Part shown: positions 23,144 through 31,100 of the stretch, in pieces
How the letters are laid out: every line of letters starts with the position of its first letter
Position numbering within the stretch: position 1 is the stretch's first letter
From: Streptomyces coelicoflavus
GTDB lineage: Bacteria; Actinomycetota; Actinomycetes; Streptomycetales; Streptomycetaceae
Length of the DNA: 64,000 nucleotides
Assembly: GCF_003112555.1 (NCBI RefSeq)
Contig: NZ_BEWB01000003.1
Location: forward strand, 248,001-312,000
Direction of reading: 5' to 3'
Notes under the pieces: generated by a model
Database searches by the model: none
What the model was told of the DNA's origin: nothing
The model's input: the letters and a program-made list of their open reading frames with translations, nothing else
Program-made: the position numbers and the translations under genes

Positions 23144-24478
23144 TCAGGGCTGCGGGGACACCAGCGGCGGAACGGTGGGCATCGGCGGCACCTGCCGGGC
23201 AGGCGGCCGGAACGGCGCCAGGAACGGCAACTCCGGGGTCAGGTGCGCGAACTGTCGGCACACGGCGGCTGCTTCGGCCGGCGTGGTTTCCGGGGTGCGG
23301 ATGCGGGACCAGCCACCGGAGGTGTCACCGGCCACCGCGACACCGGGACGGTCGGCCCGGATCGAGGTCGCCGCCGTCACCGCGTCCGGGGCGATGTCGC
23401 CCAGGCCCATTTCGGCGGTCTGCTTGTCGTTGACGCGGTGGACGACACGGCCGGTGAGCTGGGCACGGAGAGCGGTGGCGCCCCTGCCGAGGTCGGAGCC
23501 GAAGCGCTGCCCGCAGACTTCCAGGTAGATGCCGATCGCGCGGGCCATCTGCCCGAGGCGCACCAGTTGCATGACTGTCCGGTCGCGGGCCGTTTCGTCC
23601 TTCTTCGAGGTGACGAAGAACAGCTCTGCCACCTCGTCGATGAGGACGACCAGCGGCACCGGCCGCAGTTTCGCGGGCAGGTCCCACACGTCGGAGACGC
23701 CGTGCAGGGCGAGGAGATCGAAGCGTTCGCTCATCTCCAGGACCAGTGCGTCTATCAGCCGTCCGGCCATGTCCGGGTCGGTGGCCAGGGCCGACAGGCG
23801 AGGCGCGTAGCGGCTGTGCTCGACACCGCGCTTGCAGTCGATGCCGATCAAACCGACCGGGAGCTTGGCCAGGCCCTTGACCAGGTTGCGCTGGTACACG
23901 GACTTGCCGGACTGGTTCGCGCCCAGGGTCAGCGCCATGGGGACCGCGCGGTAGTCCCGCTCGAAGACCGTGCCGTCCTCCCGCAACGCCACCGGAAACC
24001 GAAGGCCGGAAGGCTGTGCGGAGCGCGGGAGACGGACCCGGCGCAGCACGTCGTAGCCCGTCATCCGCAGCTCCACGAACCCCGGCTTGGTCTCCGCCAC
24101 GGTCACCGACTGGACACCGAAGGCGTGGCGCAGCCGCTCCGAGGAGGTGGCCACGTCGGCGGGCTCCAGGCCGGCGGGGAGGCGCAGCGTGATGCGCAGC
24201 CCGGTTGATGAGGGCCGGACGCGGCGGACCTTCGGCGGCACCGGCCGCACCTCACGGCGGGCCAGGTTGCGCGTCATGAAGGCGCGGAACCCGGACGGCT
24301 GGACCGTGAGTCCGCACACCTCCATCGTCGACGCGTACGAGAAGGTGAACCGGCCCCACGTCAGCGGCAGACCCACGGTCGACCAGTACACGCGCGGCGC
24401 TCGCTGCTTCGCGTAGCCGACACCGCCGGCGCCCACTAACGCGCCCGTGGCCTCCAGCCACATCGTCAGGTCGCTCAT
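23144..24478 (-). CDS. tra: FtsK/SpoIIIE-type transfer protein Tra
   Basis: 444 residues from ATG 24478. This is the single DNA translocase of Streptomyces conjugation, moving double-stranded DNA as a hexamer. Walker A is LGANQSGKS (186-193) and Walker B LVVLIDEVAELF (about 278). Arg-rich and QRFGSDLGRG segments follow, then a short C-terminal DNA-recognition part. There is one predicted N-terminal hydrophobic stretch (ATGALVGAGGVGY). Three bases separate it from the upstream SCO3933-type gene. Confidence 0.92.
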   Translation of the reverse strand: MSDLTMWLEATGALVGAGGVGYAKQRAPRVYWSTVGLPLTWGRFTFSYASTMEVCGLTVQPSGFRAFMTRNLARREVRPVPPKVRRVRPSSTGLRITLRLPAGLEPADVATSSERLRHAFGVQSVTVAETKPGFVELRMTGYDVLRRVRLPRSAQPSGLRFPVALREDGTVFERDYRAVPMALTLGANQSGKSVYQRNLVKGLAKLPVGLIGIDCKRGVEHSRYAPRLSALATDPDMAGRLIDALVLEMSERFDLLALHGVSDVWDLPAKLRPVPLVVLIDEVAELFFVTSKKDETARDRTVMQLVRLGQMARAIGIYLEVCGQRFGSDLGRGATALRAQLTGRVVHRVNDKQTAEMGLGDIAPDAVTAATSIRADRPGVAVAGDTSGGWSRIRTPETTPAEAAAVCRQFAHLTPELPFLAPFRPPARQVPPMPTVPPLVSPQP

Positions 24479-24480
24479 GG

Positions 24481-24810
24481 TCAGGCCGCCGAGGTGATCG
24501 CGACCGCGCGGAACGAGATCCCGTGGCGCTTCTGGCCGTTGAACTCGTTCTCCCAGTCACGGGCCTTGAGGCCGACCACCCGCACCGGCACGCCCGGGGC
24601 GAGACCCTCCGGGTAGCCGGTCTCCGGGATGGTGACCTGGTAGAGGTTGCCCTCCCCCTCGTCCGAGACCAGCAGGCCCACGGTCGACAGCCCCGCACCG
24701 GTGTCCCGGTCCACGGCCCGCTCACCGGTCTTCTTGTTCGCCATCTTCGGTTCCGGCGCAGTCGCCACGAACACCACGGCGGTGGAGAGGTCGATCTTGA
24801 AGGACGGCAT
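24481..24810 (-). CDS. SCO3933-family regulatory protein of the element
   Basis: 109 residues from ATG 24810. It resembles the small protein that precedes tra in many AICEs: an N-terminal STAVVFVATAPEPKM, a middle KKTGERAVDRDTGAG, and the C-terminal WENEFNGQKRHGISFRAVAI motif. It is the first gene of the leftward operon and lies next to the operator array. The molecular role is not proven; it may act in regulation or DNA transfer. Confidence 0.82.
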   Translation of the reverse strand: MPSFKIDLSTAVVFVATAPEPKMANKKTGERAVDRDTGAGLSTVGLLVSDEGEGNLYQVTIPETGYPEGLAPGVPVRVVGLKARDWENEFNGQKRHGISFRAVAITSAA

Positions 24811-24864
24811 CAGAACTCCCTGCTTGACGATGGAGCAGCCCAAAGAGGGCCGCACATCTCCCGC

Positions 24865-24934
24865 TGTCCTAGGACTGCGAGCGACAAGAGAGATACTGCA
24901 CCGCAGTCCTAGGACTGTCAACAGTCCTAGGACT
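24865..24934. promoter_or_regulatory. Three palindromic operators between the divergent AICE operons
   Basis: AGTCCTAGGACT occurs at 24905-24916 and 24923-24934, and TGTCCTAGGACT at 24865-24876; the common core is GTCCTAGGAC. The last two are 18 bp apart start to start and the first is 40 bp upstream of the second. They lie between the leftward transfer operon and the GntR gene, so they are probably the binding sites of that GntR repressor. Confidence 0.82.
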
Positions 24935-24966
24935 ATGTTTCACTGGACCTCGTAGAGAGGGGTCGT

Positions 24967-25764
24967 GTGATGGCGCCGAAGTGGCGGGAGCTGGCGGACA
25001 AGCTGGCTGAGCAGATCAAGAGGGGTGAGTACGCCCCAGGCCAGCAGTTGCCGCACATCAGAGAGCTGGTCGACGCCGGCGAAGGCTCCAAGGCGACCGT
25101 TCACGCCGCCTACAAAGCACTAGAGGCCGAGGGCCTGGTCACTTCGTCCCGAGGTCACGGCACGGTTGTTCGGCAACAGGTTCCGCTCAAACGGCTTGGA
25201 GTCGCCCGGTACGACAAGGCGAAGTGGCGGGACGGCGACGAGGTGGCGTTTATCGCGGACCGTGTGGCTTCAGGACGGGCGTACCGCCGCAATGAGCAGA
25301 CCCAAACGGTCAGCCTCATCGAAGCGCCGGCGGAGGTGGCAGCCGCGCACGGCTTGCCAGTGGGCGCCCCGGTCTACGCGCGCGCACGGCTCGTCAAGGA
25401 GGGCGACCAGCCGACGCACACTCTGACCAGCTACTACCGGCCCGAGCATGTTGAAGGCACGCGCATCGTTGACCCGACACCAGGCCCCGCCGGCCGGGGC
25501 GGTGGCTTTCGCGTGCTGTACGACGCGGGTTACGAGATCGATCACATGCAGGAGAGGATCTTTGCCCGTGCCCCGAAGGCCGACGAAGTGAGTCTCCTGC
25601 AACTGCCGCCTGGGGAACCAGTCGTCGAGCTGCACCGCACCACCTACACGGCGGACGGCACTGTGGTGGAGTTCGCCATTGGTGTGCACGCCGCATCACG
25701 CTTTGCCTGGGAGTACGACTTTGCGGTGCCGGACTCGGCGAAGGGCAGGGAAGACCAGCAGTGA
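24967..25764 (+). CDS. GntR-family transcriptional regulator (HutC type, KorSA-like)
   Basis: 265 residues from GTG 24967 or ATG 24970. Winged HTH at about 5-72 (LADKLAEQIKRGEYAPGQQL and SKATVHAAYKALEAEGLVTS). A UTRA ligand domain spans about 90-255. In pSAM2 the GntR protein KorSA represses replication and transfer genes, and this gene has the same divergent position facing three palindromes. The DUF218 gene follows with a GTGA overlap. Confidence 0.9.
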   Translation: MMAPKWRELADKLAEQIKRGEYAPGQQLPHIRELVDAGEGSKATVHAAYKALEAEGLVTSSRGHGTVVRQQVPLKRLGVARYDKAKWRDGDEVAFIADRVASGRAYRRNEQTQTVSLIEAPAEVAAAHGLPVGAPVYARARLVKEGDQPTHTLTSYYRPEHVEGTRIVDPTPGPAGRGGGFRVLYDAGYEIDHMQERIFARAPKADEVSLLQLPPGEPVVELHRTTYTADGTVVEFAIGVHAASRFAWEYDFAVPDSAKGREDQQ

Positions 25765-26426
25765 TCTCGACGCAGAATTGGGCTGACACGCGACGTCTGT
25801 GGGAGTACCACCAGATGGGCCGTACGCCTCGGCCCTGTTCTGTCGCGATCGGACTCGGCAGTCACGACCTGGGCGTCGCCGACACGGCGGCCGAACTGTA
25901 CGAGCGCGGCATGGCTCCACTGATCGTGTTCACCGGCGCCACCAGCCCCACGACGCGAGAACGCATGCCGCGAGGTGAGGCGGTCCACTACCGGGAGCGC
26001 GCGCTTGAGCTTGGCGTCCCCAGCTCAGCCGTTCTGGTGGAGCCGCGGGCGAGGAACACGGGCGAGAACATCCGCTTCTCGCGAGAGCTGTTGGAGGAGG
26101 CCGGGGTTGGAGTGTCCTCGGTCTTGCTGATCAGTAAGCCGTACGAGGAGCGGCGGGCGTACGCCACGGCACGCAAGCTGTGGCCCGGAGTCGAGATCGT
26201 CAGCGCGTCGAGCCCGATGACGCTGAACGAGTACGTGGATTCCATCGGTGACGCCCGTACTGTGATCGACATGCTTGTCGGCGCGCTACAGCGTCTGTTG
26301 GTTTACCCGGAACAGGGCTTCCTCATCAGCCAATCCGTACCCGCCGACGTGATCGAGGCGTATGAGCGCCTTTGCCAAGCCGGATTCACGAGCCGACTCC
26401 TGACCACCGACGCGCCTTCGTCCTGA
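25761..26426 (+). CDS. DUF218 (YdcF/SanA-type) protein
   Basis: 221 residues from GTG 25761, coupled to the regulator. The DUF218 core is recognised by VAIGLGSHDLGVADTAAELYERG, FTGATSPTTRERMPRGEA, the ARNTGENIRFS motif and LLISKPYEERRAYAT. E. coli relatives affect envelope integrity; YdcF binds SAM. No signal peptide or membrane segment is visible, so a cytosolic role is likely. In pSAM2 the comparable position holds nud and pra genes; this gene may replace them (inference). Confidence 0.8.
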   Translation: MISTQNWADTRRLWEYHQMGRTPRPCSVAIGLGSHDLGVADTAAELYERGMAPLIVFTGATSPTTRERMPRGEAVHYRERALELGVPSSAVLVEPRARNTGENIRFSRELLEEAGVGVSSVLLISKPYEERRAYATARKLWPGVEIVSASSPMTLNEYVDSIGDARTVIDMLVGALQRLLVYPEQGFLISQSVPADVIEAYERLCQAGFTSRLLTTDAPSS

Positions 26427-26942
26427 CCAGCAACAGCGTGTGTTGTTACAGGTTTCTCTACCTCATCAAGCCCCGGCTGCGCTCCGCTCCGCCGGGCGCG
26501 CTTCCCGGCTCCGCTCCGGGCGCCGCTCCTGCCTTCGGCCCGCTCCGCCCGCGCTGCGCCGACGCGCGCCCACAGGTGGATAGGGCCGGAAGCCATGAGT
26601 CGATCACCGCACAGAACGGGGCGCGGTCAAAGACGATGCCTCCGGCGGGGGATCGGCCGGCACCGGGATGGAGGGGGCGCCATTGCCGACCGCGGGCACG
26701 TTGGGGCGTGCGTGGGGTGCTTCCATCCCGTACACCGTCGACCCAGGCAGAGCCGAGCAGACGCGGCCCAGGGGCGTCAAGGTCGTTCGTACAGTGGCGC
26801 GCTCCACCTTGACGCCCCTGAACCACGCCCGCTCCACGGTGTGTGGGTCGACGGCGTACGGGATGGAAGCGGAGGAGGTATGGGGTTGCTGTGGGTGGGG
26901 AAGTACGGTGTGTCCGGTTGGCCAACTAGGTAGGAGTTTCCC
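26427..26942. other. 516-bp non-coding stretch in the AICE with GC-rich repeats and a large palindrome
   Basis: Positions 26470-26570 are repetitive, with GCTCCGCTCCG motifs forming short stems such as CCCGGCTCCGCTCCGGG. Positions 26719-26870 form the large inverted repeat listed separately. Open frames on both strands here are mirror images produced by the palindrome and are not called as genes. The promoter and TAGGAG site of the next gene lie at its right end. Confidence 0.6.
26719..26870. repeat. 152-bp two-part inverted repeat
   Basis: Outer arms 26719-26745 and 26844-26870 (27 bp, one mismatch) and inner arms 26769-26783 and 26806-26820 (15 bp, perfect) are placed symmetrically, with 23-bp partly pairing spacers on each side and a 22-bp central loop. 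The whole can fold as one hairpin of 65-base arms. It resembles a miniature or extragenic palindromic element rather than a simple terminator. Confidence 0.85.
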
Positions 26943-27611
26943 GTGATTCCCACTGCTGACGTGGACGTCGACCCAGCGTTCCCCGCCGACTTGAGCATGG
27001 GACTGCCTGATGAAGACGACGTAGACGAGGAGGGCTACGGCTACTTCCGCGATGTTTGGACAATCGGGGCGGTAGACCGTGAAGAGGCGGTCAGTATGAC
27101 CGAAGAGGAAAGGCGCCTCGTCAACCTTGTCGATCAGGCAAGCCGCACCCCCGCCGAGTATGAGGCCATCGCCCGAGCCGTCGAGGTGGGGGAACTCGAA
27201 TCTTTGCCGCCTGGCTACGCTGACCAGCACCCGGGAAGCGAACTTGTCCGCATCGTGGGGCGCGACCTTGAAGACGGCTCGCCCCTTGATGCCCTGGAAC
27301 TCGGTGTTGCGGGGCTCTCGTACGCTCTGGCATCGATCGGATGCTTCACGGCAGCAAGCTGCCGTAGCCACCACTCGGACAACTCATGGTCCGACCGGCC
27401 AGTGATCTTCTTCGCCGCCGAGCGCCCGACTGTCGAGTGGCTCACTCCTTTGGTACGCGAGAGTGGATGCGGCTACGCAGACGGCAGCGAACGAGCCCCT
27501 CGGCTGCTGGTCCTCGAAGCGCCGTCGATCACCAACTTCATGGATCTAGCCGACCGAGTCATTCACCAGGCCAAGCACCACGATCCTGTCAAGGCTCCCG
27601 CTGATGTCTGA
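26943..27611 (+). CDS. Hypothetical protein, possible AICE cargo
   Basis: 222 residues from GTG 26943 with TAGGAG nearby. Not recognised. The N-terminus is very acidic (DEDDVDEEGYGYFRD). A C-terminal domain of about 95 residues contains GVAGLSYALASIGCFTAASCRSHH, then VIFFAAERPTVEWLTPLVR and CGYADG. The cluster of Cys and His (CxxxxCRxHH) could bind metal. Codon choice is slightly less GC-biased than in the core genes. It is the last gene before attR. Confidence 0.65.
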   Translation: MIPTADVDVDPAFPADLSMGLPDEDDVDEEGYGYFRDVWTIGAVDREEAVSMTEEERRLVNLVDQASRTPAEYEAIARAVEVGELESLPPGYADQHPGSELVRIVGRDLEDGSPLDALELGVAGLSYALASIGCFTAASCRSHHSDNSWSDRPVIFFAAERPTVEWLTPLVRESGCGYADGSERAPRLLVLEAPSITNFMDLADRVIHQAKHHDPVKAPADV

Positions 27612-27725
27612 CATCACCAGATGACACCAACAGCGACGAACGAAGCCGGACCTGCGCGGTTCTCAACGGCCGCTCGGCCGCTCTAAGACGGGGGTTCGCC
27701 CATTAGCCGTGAGCCCCGTGATCGA

Positions 27726-27773
27726 CCTGATAAGGATGAGGCCACAGGTTCAAATCCTGTTAGCCCCACCAGC
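27726..27773 (+). repeat. attR: second 48-bp copy of the tRNA-Ile 3' half
   Basis: Identical to 17122-17169. Without the 5' half of a tRNA it is not a functional gene; it marks the right end of the AICE and the original chromosomal 3' end of tRNA-Ile. Confidence 0.95.
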
Positions 27774-27776
27774 ACG

Positions 27777-27808
27777 AAGGCCCCTAGTCGATACCGGCTG
27801 GGGGCCTT
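27777..27808 (+). terminator. Original terminator of tRNA-Ile, displaced by integration
   Basis: AAGGCCCC (27777-27784) pairs with GGGGCCTT (27801-27808), extended inward by three further pairs, and is followed by a T. It stands just after the att core, where the terminator of the uninterrupted tRNA-Ile would be. Confidence 0.75.
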
Positions 27809-27862
27809 TGGCATTCGGCTGTTCCTGGGTGGGGTCGTCTGCCGCTACGATCGCGGCACGGG

Positions 27863-27937
27863 CGGGACGTAGCGCAGTGGTCGACGCGAGCGGTCTCCAG
27901 AACCGCGAGGACGCCGGTTCGAATCCGGTCGTCCCGC
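27863..27937 (+). tRNA. tRNA-like sequence with anticodon CCA (Trp-like), possibly a pseudogene
   Basis: A cloverleaf can be drawn: acceptor CGGGACG/CGTCCCG (7 bp), T8-A9, a D arm with only three pairs, anticodon arm GCGGT-CTCCAGA-ACCGC, a six-base variable region, and T arm GCCGG-TTCGAAT-CCGGT. The anticodon would be CCA (tryptophan). The discriminator is C and no CCA end is encoded. The anticodon arm resembles that of the usual tRNA-Trp except for G37. It may be a divergent second tRNA-Trp, a tRNA-like RNA or a decayed gene. Confidence 0.55.
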
Positions 27938-27998
27938 CCCCTTTGAGCGCACGTCCCGTGAAGCCCGGTCCGGGACGGCTGCGACGGGCAGCGAAAAA

Positions 27999-28036
27999 CC
28001 CGACCGCTGGCGACGGGGGATGCGCCAGCGGCCGGG
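27999..28036. terminator. Hairpin terminator before the convergent STAND-WD40 gene
   Basis: CCCGACCGCTGGCG (27999-28012) pairs with CGCCAGCGGCCGGG (28023-28036), 13 of 14 positions, with a 10-base loop. An A-run precedes it, giving a T-run on the minus strand, so it could end the leftward 1435-residue gene. Confidence 0.75.
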
Positions 28037-28144
28037 CTGTGGCCAAGGCTAACAAGGCGGGACGGCCGGTGGGTGCCGACTGGTCGGTCGGGTGCCGCCG
28101 TTGTGACGGAGATCACTAGGTCGCCGAGGTTGGGCAGTGGGCGG

Positions 28145-31100
28145 TCAGTGGTCGCACGGTGGCTCGTAGTCCAGGCGCGGCAGGTACTCGTGCCACTTCT
28201 CCTCGGTCATCACACCCCGGGTGGCGGAGCAGATGCGGTCGATGGCGTCGTCCACCCCCAGGCTCCACAGCCGGACGGTGTCCGTGCCGCTGGAGACGCC
28301 GAGCATGTGGCGTACGGGGCTGAAGGACAGGAAGTTGCCGCTCTTGGCGTTGGGGCTCATCGCCTGGCCGATCGGGGTGGCCCCGGCGGGGTCGGCGACG
28401 TTCCAGAGGCGGACCGTGTTGTCGTTGGCGCCGCTGGCCAGGGTGGCGCCGTCCTGGCTGAACGTCAGCGACACCACCGAGTCGGTGTGTCCGGCGAGCG
28501 CGGTCCCGGCCCGGGACGCCCCGCCCGGGCCGGTGACGTCCCACAGCCGGACCGTGCCGTCGTCGCTGCCGCTGGCCAGGGTGTGGCCGTCGGGACTGTA
28601 GGTGAGGACGTTGACGGGCCCGAGGTGCCCGGTGAGGGGCGCGCCGGCCCGGGTGACGTGCGCGGGGTCGGTGACGTCCCACAGGCGTACGGCGTCGTCC
28701 GCGCCGCCGCTGGCGAGCGTGCGGCCGTCCGGGCTGAACGCCAGGGTGTTGACGTACCCCGAGTGACCGGCGAGCGGCTTGCCCAGCCGGCGCGGGCGGG
28801 CGGGGTCCTCGGTGTCCCACACCTGGATGGTGCGGTCGTCGTGGGCGGTGGCCAGGGTGTGGCCGTCGGGGCTGAAGGCCAGGGTGTCGGGGCCCGCGTA
28901 GCGGGTGCGCAGCGCCACGGGCGGACCGTGGCCCCTGGGCCGGGCCGGGTCCTCGACGTCCCACAGTTGCAGCGTGCGGCCTCCGGCGAGCACCGCGAGC
29001 GTGTCGCCGTCCGGGGAGAACACCAGGGACCGGATGTCGCCCTCTCCCGGCCGGAAGGGGGCGCTCAGGGACACGGGCCGGGCGGGGTCCGTGACGTTCC
29101 ACAGCCGGACCCTGCCGTCGCGGGCCGCCGTGGCCAGGACGTGCCCGTCCGGGCGGAAGGCTCCGATCCGGCCGATCATGTCCGACGTGGGCAGCGACCA
29201 CAGGCGGACCTTGCTGTCGCCGCTGCCGGTCGCGAGGGTGCTGCCGTCGGGGCTGAAGCCGAGGGCGTACATCTCACCGCTGCCCCCGGCGAGGGGCACT
29301 CCGACCTGCGAGGGGTAGGACGGATCGCTGACGTTCCACAGGCTCGCCGTACTGTCCGCGCTGCTCGCGGCGAGCATGGCGCCGTCGGGGCTGAAGGCCA
29401 CCGCCCAGATGGGGCCGCTGTGGCCGGTGAGCGGTGCGCCGGAGGGCTTGGCGGCGGCGGGGTCGGTGACGTCCCAGAGCCGGACGGTGTCGTCGGCGCT
29501 GCCGCTGGCGAGGGTGTGCCCGTCGGGGCTGAAGGCCACGGAGTGCACCAGGCCGCTGTGGCCTGCGAGCGGTTCCCCCACGGGATCGGCGCGGGCCGGA
29601 TCCGTGACGTCCCAGAGCCGGACCGCGTCGTCGTCGCCGCCGGCCGCGAGGGTGTGCCCGTCGGGGCTGAAGGCCACCGAGCGAACCGCCGCGGTGGGGC
29701 CGGTCAGCTTGCCGAGCGCCTCGGGGGCGCGCGGGTCGGCCACGTCCCACAGGCGTACGGCGTGGTCGTCGTGGGCGGAGGCCAGGGTGCGGCCGTCCGG
29801 GCTGAAGGCGAGCAGGTAGACGGTGCCGCCGTGGCCGGCCAGCGGGGCGCCCAGCGGACGCGGACGGCTGGGGTCGGTGACGTCCCACAGCCGGATCGTG
29901 CCGTCGTCCGAGGCGCTGGCGAGGGTACGGCCGTCGGGGCTGAAGACCGCGGTGCTCACCCAGCTGGTGTGCCCGGTGAGGGGCTTGCCGAGCTGCTCGG
30001 GGCGGGCGGGGTCCGAGACGTCCCAGAGGCGGACGGTGCGGTCGTAGCTGGCCGTCGCCAGGATCCGCCCGTCGGGGCTGAACGAGGTGAGGTAGACGGC
30101 GCCAGTGTGCCCGAGGAGCGGGGTCGCCAGGGGCGCGTTCACGATCGAGATCAGCCGGTTCCTGACGTCCTCGTCGTCCGGCCGCAGACGGTGCGCCGCC
30201 AGGTCCAGCTGGGCCGACAGCGACGGGTCGGTGTCCTGGACCCGGTCCGCCTCGGCGACCACCTGCTCGAACACGGCGTCGTTGCGCTGCTGCCAGGCGA
30301 GCACCGCCGATCCGACGGCCACCAGGGCCAGGACGACCACCACTGACACCGCGGCCCGGCTGATCATGACGGTGCGCCTGCGCAGCCTGACCGCGGCGGC
30401 CAGGAACTCCACCGCGCTGCGGGTCAGCAAGGTGTCGCCGGCCGACTTCGCCCAGCCGCCGGCCTGCGCCAGCCGGGAACCCCGGTAGAGCAGCGCGGAG
30501 TCGCGGCCCGACTCCTCCCAGGCCAGGCCGTCCTCCTCCAGCCGCTGGCGCAGCAGGTTCCCGGCGCGGTCCTCGTCGATCCAGTCACGCAGCCGGGGCC
30601 AGGCGTGCAGCAGCGCCTCGTGGGTGATCTCCACGGTGTCCGCGTCGAGCGTCACCAGCCGGGCCCGCACCAGCGCCTCGAGGGACTCCTCGGTCTTGCC
30701 GGGGTCCCCCGACTCCTCGGCCAGCCGGCGGCGGGTACTGCGCCTGCGGGTGGCCTGGGTGTCCTCGCTCAGCCGCACCAGCCTCAGCAGCAGCAGCCGC
30801 GCGGCCGTACGCGCCGCCGGGTCCAGACCGGACCAGGCCCGCTCCGCGGTCGCGGCCACCGCGCCCTGGATGCCGCCGGCCGCGCGGTAACCGGCCAGCG
30901 TCAGCCGGCCCGCCTTGCGCCGCTGCCAGGTGGCGAGCAGGGCGTGGGAGAGGAGCGGCAGGACGCCCGCGTCGTGTGCGCCCTGCGGGCCGTCGGTGCA
31001 CACCTCGCGGATGATCAGCTCGGCGAGTCCCGGTTCGAGTTCCATCCCGACGGCCCTGGCGGGGGCGGTCACCGCCGCGCGCAGCTCCGCGGTGGTCAGC

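Larger units (their letters stand above)
17122..27773. mobile_element. Actinomycete integrative and conjugative element (pSAM2-like AICE) in tRNA-Ile
   Basis: A 10.6-kb element bounded by 48-bp direct repeats of the tRNA 3' end. Reading leftward it holds SCO3933-type regulator, tra, spdB, spdA, small genes, methyltransferase, rep, xis and int. Reading rightward it holds GntR, DUF218 and an unknown gene. Several junctions in the leftward set overlap as ATGA or GTGA. The module set (tyrosine integrase, HUH Rep, FtsK-like Tra for double-stranded DNA transfer, Spd proteins) is that of AICEs such as pSAM2. All core genes look intact, so the element may be active (inference). Confidence 0.92.
27612..28144. 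other. attR and right flank of the element
   Basis: Contains attR (27726-27773), a terminator (27777-27808), a tRNA-like sequence (27863-27937) and a convergent terminator (27999-28036). No protein gene is supported here. Confidence 0.75.

Noticed and set aside
26470..26570. GC-rich repetitive stretch that might be a CRISPR-like or transfer-site array
   Set aside because: Repeats are short, irregular and without unique spacers; they look like overlapping hairpins of a termination region. No CRISPR array was seen anywhere in the window.
26604..27374. Minus-strand frame of 256 residues and plus-strand frame 26668-26946
   Set aside because: Both include similar peptides only because they read the two arms of the 152-bp palindrome. 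The minus one also runs antisense to the hypothetical gene 26943-27611. Neither has a convincing ribosome binding site.
27726..27773. A second tRNA-Ile gene
   Set aside because: Only the 3' half is present; the 5' half does not match a tRNA, so it is the attR repeat.
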